From NCBI GenBank assembly GCA_949487015.1, contig CATAQZ010000006.1, forward strand, positions 1-7,698: 7,698 nt of DNA, given 5' to 3'. Below are positions 6,901-7,698 of this stretch, piece by piece. The translations under genes and the position numbers were made by a program. Each line of letters opens with the position of its first letter. Position 1 is the first letter of the stretch. This DNA is from Flavobacteriales bacterium UBA4585. GTDB lineage: Bacteria; Bacteroidota; Bacteroidia; Flavobacteriales; Schleiferiaceae. Below the pieces are notes generated by a model, which ran no database searches, was not told where the DNA came from, and saw only the letters and a program-made list of their open reading frames with translations.

Positions 6901-7467
6901 TTATTGGACGGCTATTACTAACGGGGCAAGTTCAAGGGCACAAAGGTACAAAATCGCATAAACTCTAGTCCCTAAAGTCTTAAAAACAACGAATCCCGGT
7001 TGTTTAAAGGCGAAATAAACGGCGCCGACTGCATGAAAAATGAGGAATATGTAGCGCCCGTCTCCATCGGAGAGGTAGCCCGTAAGAGAGAATAGTAAGA
7101 GGAAAGCAGCAGTAAAAGCGTACCAAAGGGATAATAATGCAGTCATGGGTCCCAGTTTCCATATAGCTCGAACGCCTTCTTCTTTAAGCAGTAAATGGAG
7201 TAAAAATGAAAAGCTAAAGCGCAAAAAGAGCAAGAAAGGAATGGCCAACAGTAGCAGTGGATGCAGTGCGTACCCCGCGTAATACAGACAAACTGCTCCA
7301 AAAACAGCCATGGAGATCCATAGAAAAACTTGAGTACTTACTTTAAGTGGATGTTCGGATATCCCTGAAATATCAGCACGCACCCAACGTTTAAAAAATA
7401 CAGGCTGGCTGACGCGTAAAAACGCAAGAACTGCCAGTAATGCTATTAAGATCCATTTCGTGCCCAT
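6901..7467 (-). CDS. DUF4271 membrane protein of unknown function
   Basis: A 188-residue integral membrane protein, slightly short for what I recall of the family. Hydrophobic segments lie at about 4-18, 46-66, 69-92, 106-129, 139-154 and 167-187, suggesting five or six membrane passes, with a basic loop KRWVRAD (26-32) after the first. The C-terminal segment ending in ILYLCALELAPLV (172-184) is the feature I use to place it in DUF4271, a Bacteroidota family found beside the HemD-like gene. No catalytic motif is visible and I assign no function. The gap to the HemD-like gene is seven bases and to the upstream T9SS-cargo gene 12 bases, so it is likely cotranscribed with the HemD-like gene. A TAACTTTG promoter-like box just before its start could give it separate expression. 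Confidence 0.75.
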   Translation of the reverse strand: MGTKWILIALLAVLAFLRVSQPVFFKRWVRADISGISEHPLKVSTQVFLWISMAVFGAVCLYYAGYALHPLLLLAIPFLLFLRFSFSFLLHLLLKEEGVRAIWKLGPMTALLSLWYAFTAAFLLLFSLTGYLSDGDGRYIFLIFHAVGAVYFAFKQPGFVVFKTLGTRVYAILYLCALELAPLVIAVQ

Positions 7468-7474
7468 CTGAGCA

Positions 7475-7482
7475 CAAAGTTA
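7475..7482 (-). promoter_or_regulatory. Possible Bacteroidota -7 promoter box before the DUF4271 gene
   Basis: The minus strand reads TAACTTTG, a full match to the Bacteroidota primary sigma factor -7 consensus TAnnTTTG. Its TAA is also the stop codon of the upstream T9SS-cargo gene, and the box ends seven bases before the DUF4271 ATG. No TTG/TTTG is found at a normal -33 spacing; the nearest TTG (7493-7491) leaves only eight bases. If used, the transcript would have almost no leader. An eight-base match with four fixed T/A-rich positions could be chance. Confidence 0.3.
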
Positions 7483-7698
7483 CTGTAAAACAACGTGCTT
7501 GTACTGTATGGTGCCGTCTTTGAACAGGGCATGAAGAATATAATTACCTCTCGGCAAGCTGCTAATATCAAACTGATCATTACCTGTAGCCGACCAGGAT
7601 TGGTCCATACTTAAAAAGCGCCCAATCGTATTGTATAATCGGACTTCTTTCAATCCCTCAGCTTTCACTGTGATGTAATCCGTCGCAGGCGAAGGATA
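7480..7698 (-). CDS. C-terminal fragment of a T9SS-exported protein (type A sorting domain)
   Basis: Partial gene: the frame stays open to the window edge at 7698, and only the last 72 residues are present. They read YPSPATDYITVKAEG at the edge, then VRLYNTIGRF, then DISSLPRGNYILHALFKDG, and end in HVVLQ. This is the usual layout of a type IX secretion C-terminal sorting domain: a YPNPA-like opening, a V-x-x-Y-N-x-x-G strand, an S-L-x-x-G-x-Y turn and a final basic/hydrophobic strand. The family domain is 70-80 residues, carries the protein through the outer membrane and is usually removed. The GTG at 7668 is an internal valine codon, not a start. What the mature protein does cannot be told, because the functional part lies outside the window. 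The gene ends 12 bases before the DUF4271 gene. Confidence 0.9.
   Translation of the reverse strand, partial: YPSPATDYITVKAEGLKEVRLYNTIGRFLSMDQSWSATGNDQFDISSLPRGNYILHALFKDGTIQYKHVVLQ

Noticed and set aside
6941..6948. TACCTTTG on the minus strand, a second TAnnTTTG match about 50 bases before the HemD-like start.
   Set aside because: It lies in the codons for YLCALEL of the DUF4271 protein, a conserved protein segment that explains the bases, and no clear TTTG is found at -33 spacing.

Overview
The window looks like chromosomal housekeeping DNA from a member of Bacteroidota, probably near Flavobacteriales. Four things support this: a fused MurF-alanine racemase, a Bacteroidota-type thymidine kinase, a type IX secretion (T9SS) C-terminal sorting domain, and the gene order DUF4271 - uroporphyrinogen-III synthase-like - rnpA - S41 peptidase. 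Shine-Dalgarno sequences are weak or absent before the starts, as is usual in this phylum. I cannot fix the genus. Coding density is very high: no gene-free stretch exceeds about 50 bases, and I see no rRNA, tRNA, insertion sequence or CRISPR.

Plus strand, 19-2920: tdk (thymidine salvage) overlaps by 20 bases a long murF-alr fusion, which starts with GTG. The fusion makes D-alanine from L-alanine and adds D-Ala-D-Ala to the UDP-MurNAc-tripeptide, two linked steps of peptidoglycan precursor synthesis.

Minus strand, read from 7698 down to 2873: the last 72 residues of a T9SS-exported protein, a DUF4271 membrane protein, a HemD-like protein, a clear intrinsic terminator, rnpA (RNase P protein), a periplasmic S41 C-terminal processing peptidase, and an O-antigen ligase/polymerase-like membrane protein. 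The genes either side of the terminator are tightly packed: 12 and 7 base gaps before it, a 32 base overlap and a zero base junction (TAA directly followed by ATG) after it. The terminator T-run touches the rnpA start codon, so it divides the minus-strand cluster into two probable transcription units.

The two strands converge at 2873-2920, where the end of the O-antigen ligase gene lies antisense inside the end of murF-alr, with no visible terminator between them. I find no convincing new defence, mobile or biosynthetic system. The points most worth checking are the terminator fused to the rnpA start, the convergent coding overlap, the missing zinc ligands in thymidine kinase, the compact MurF half, and the unexplained DUF4271/HemD-like pair.
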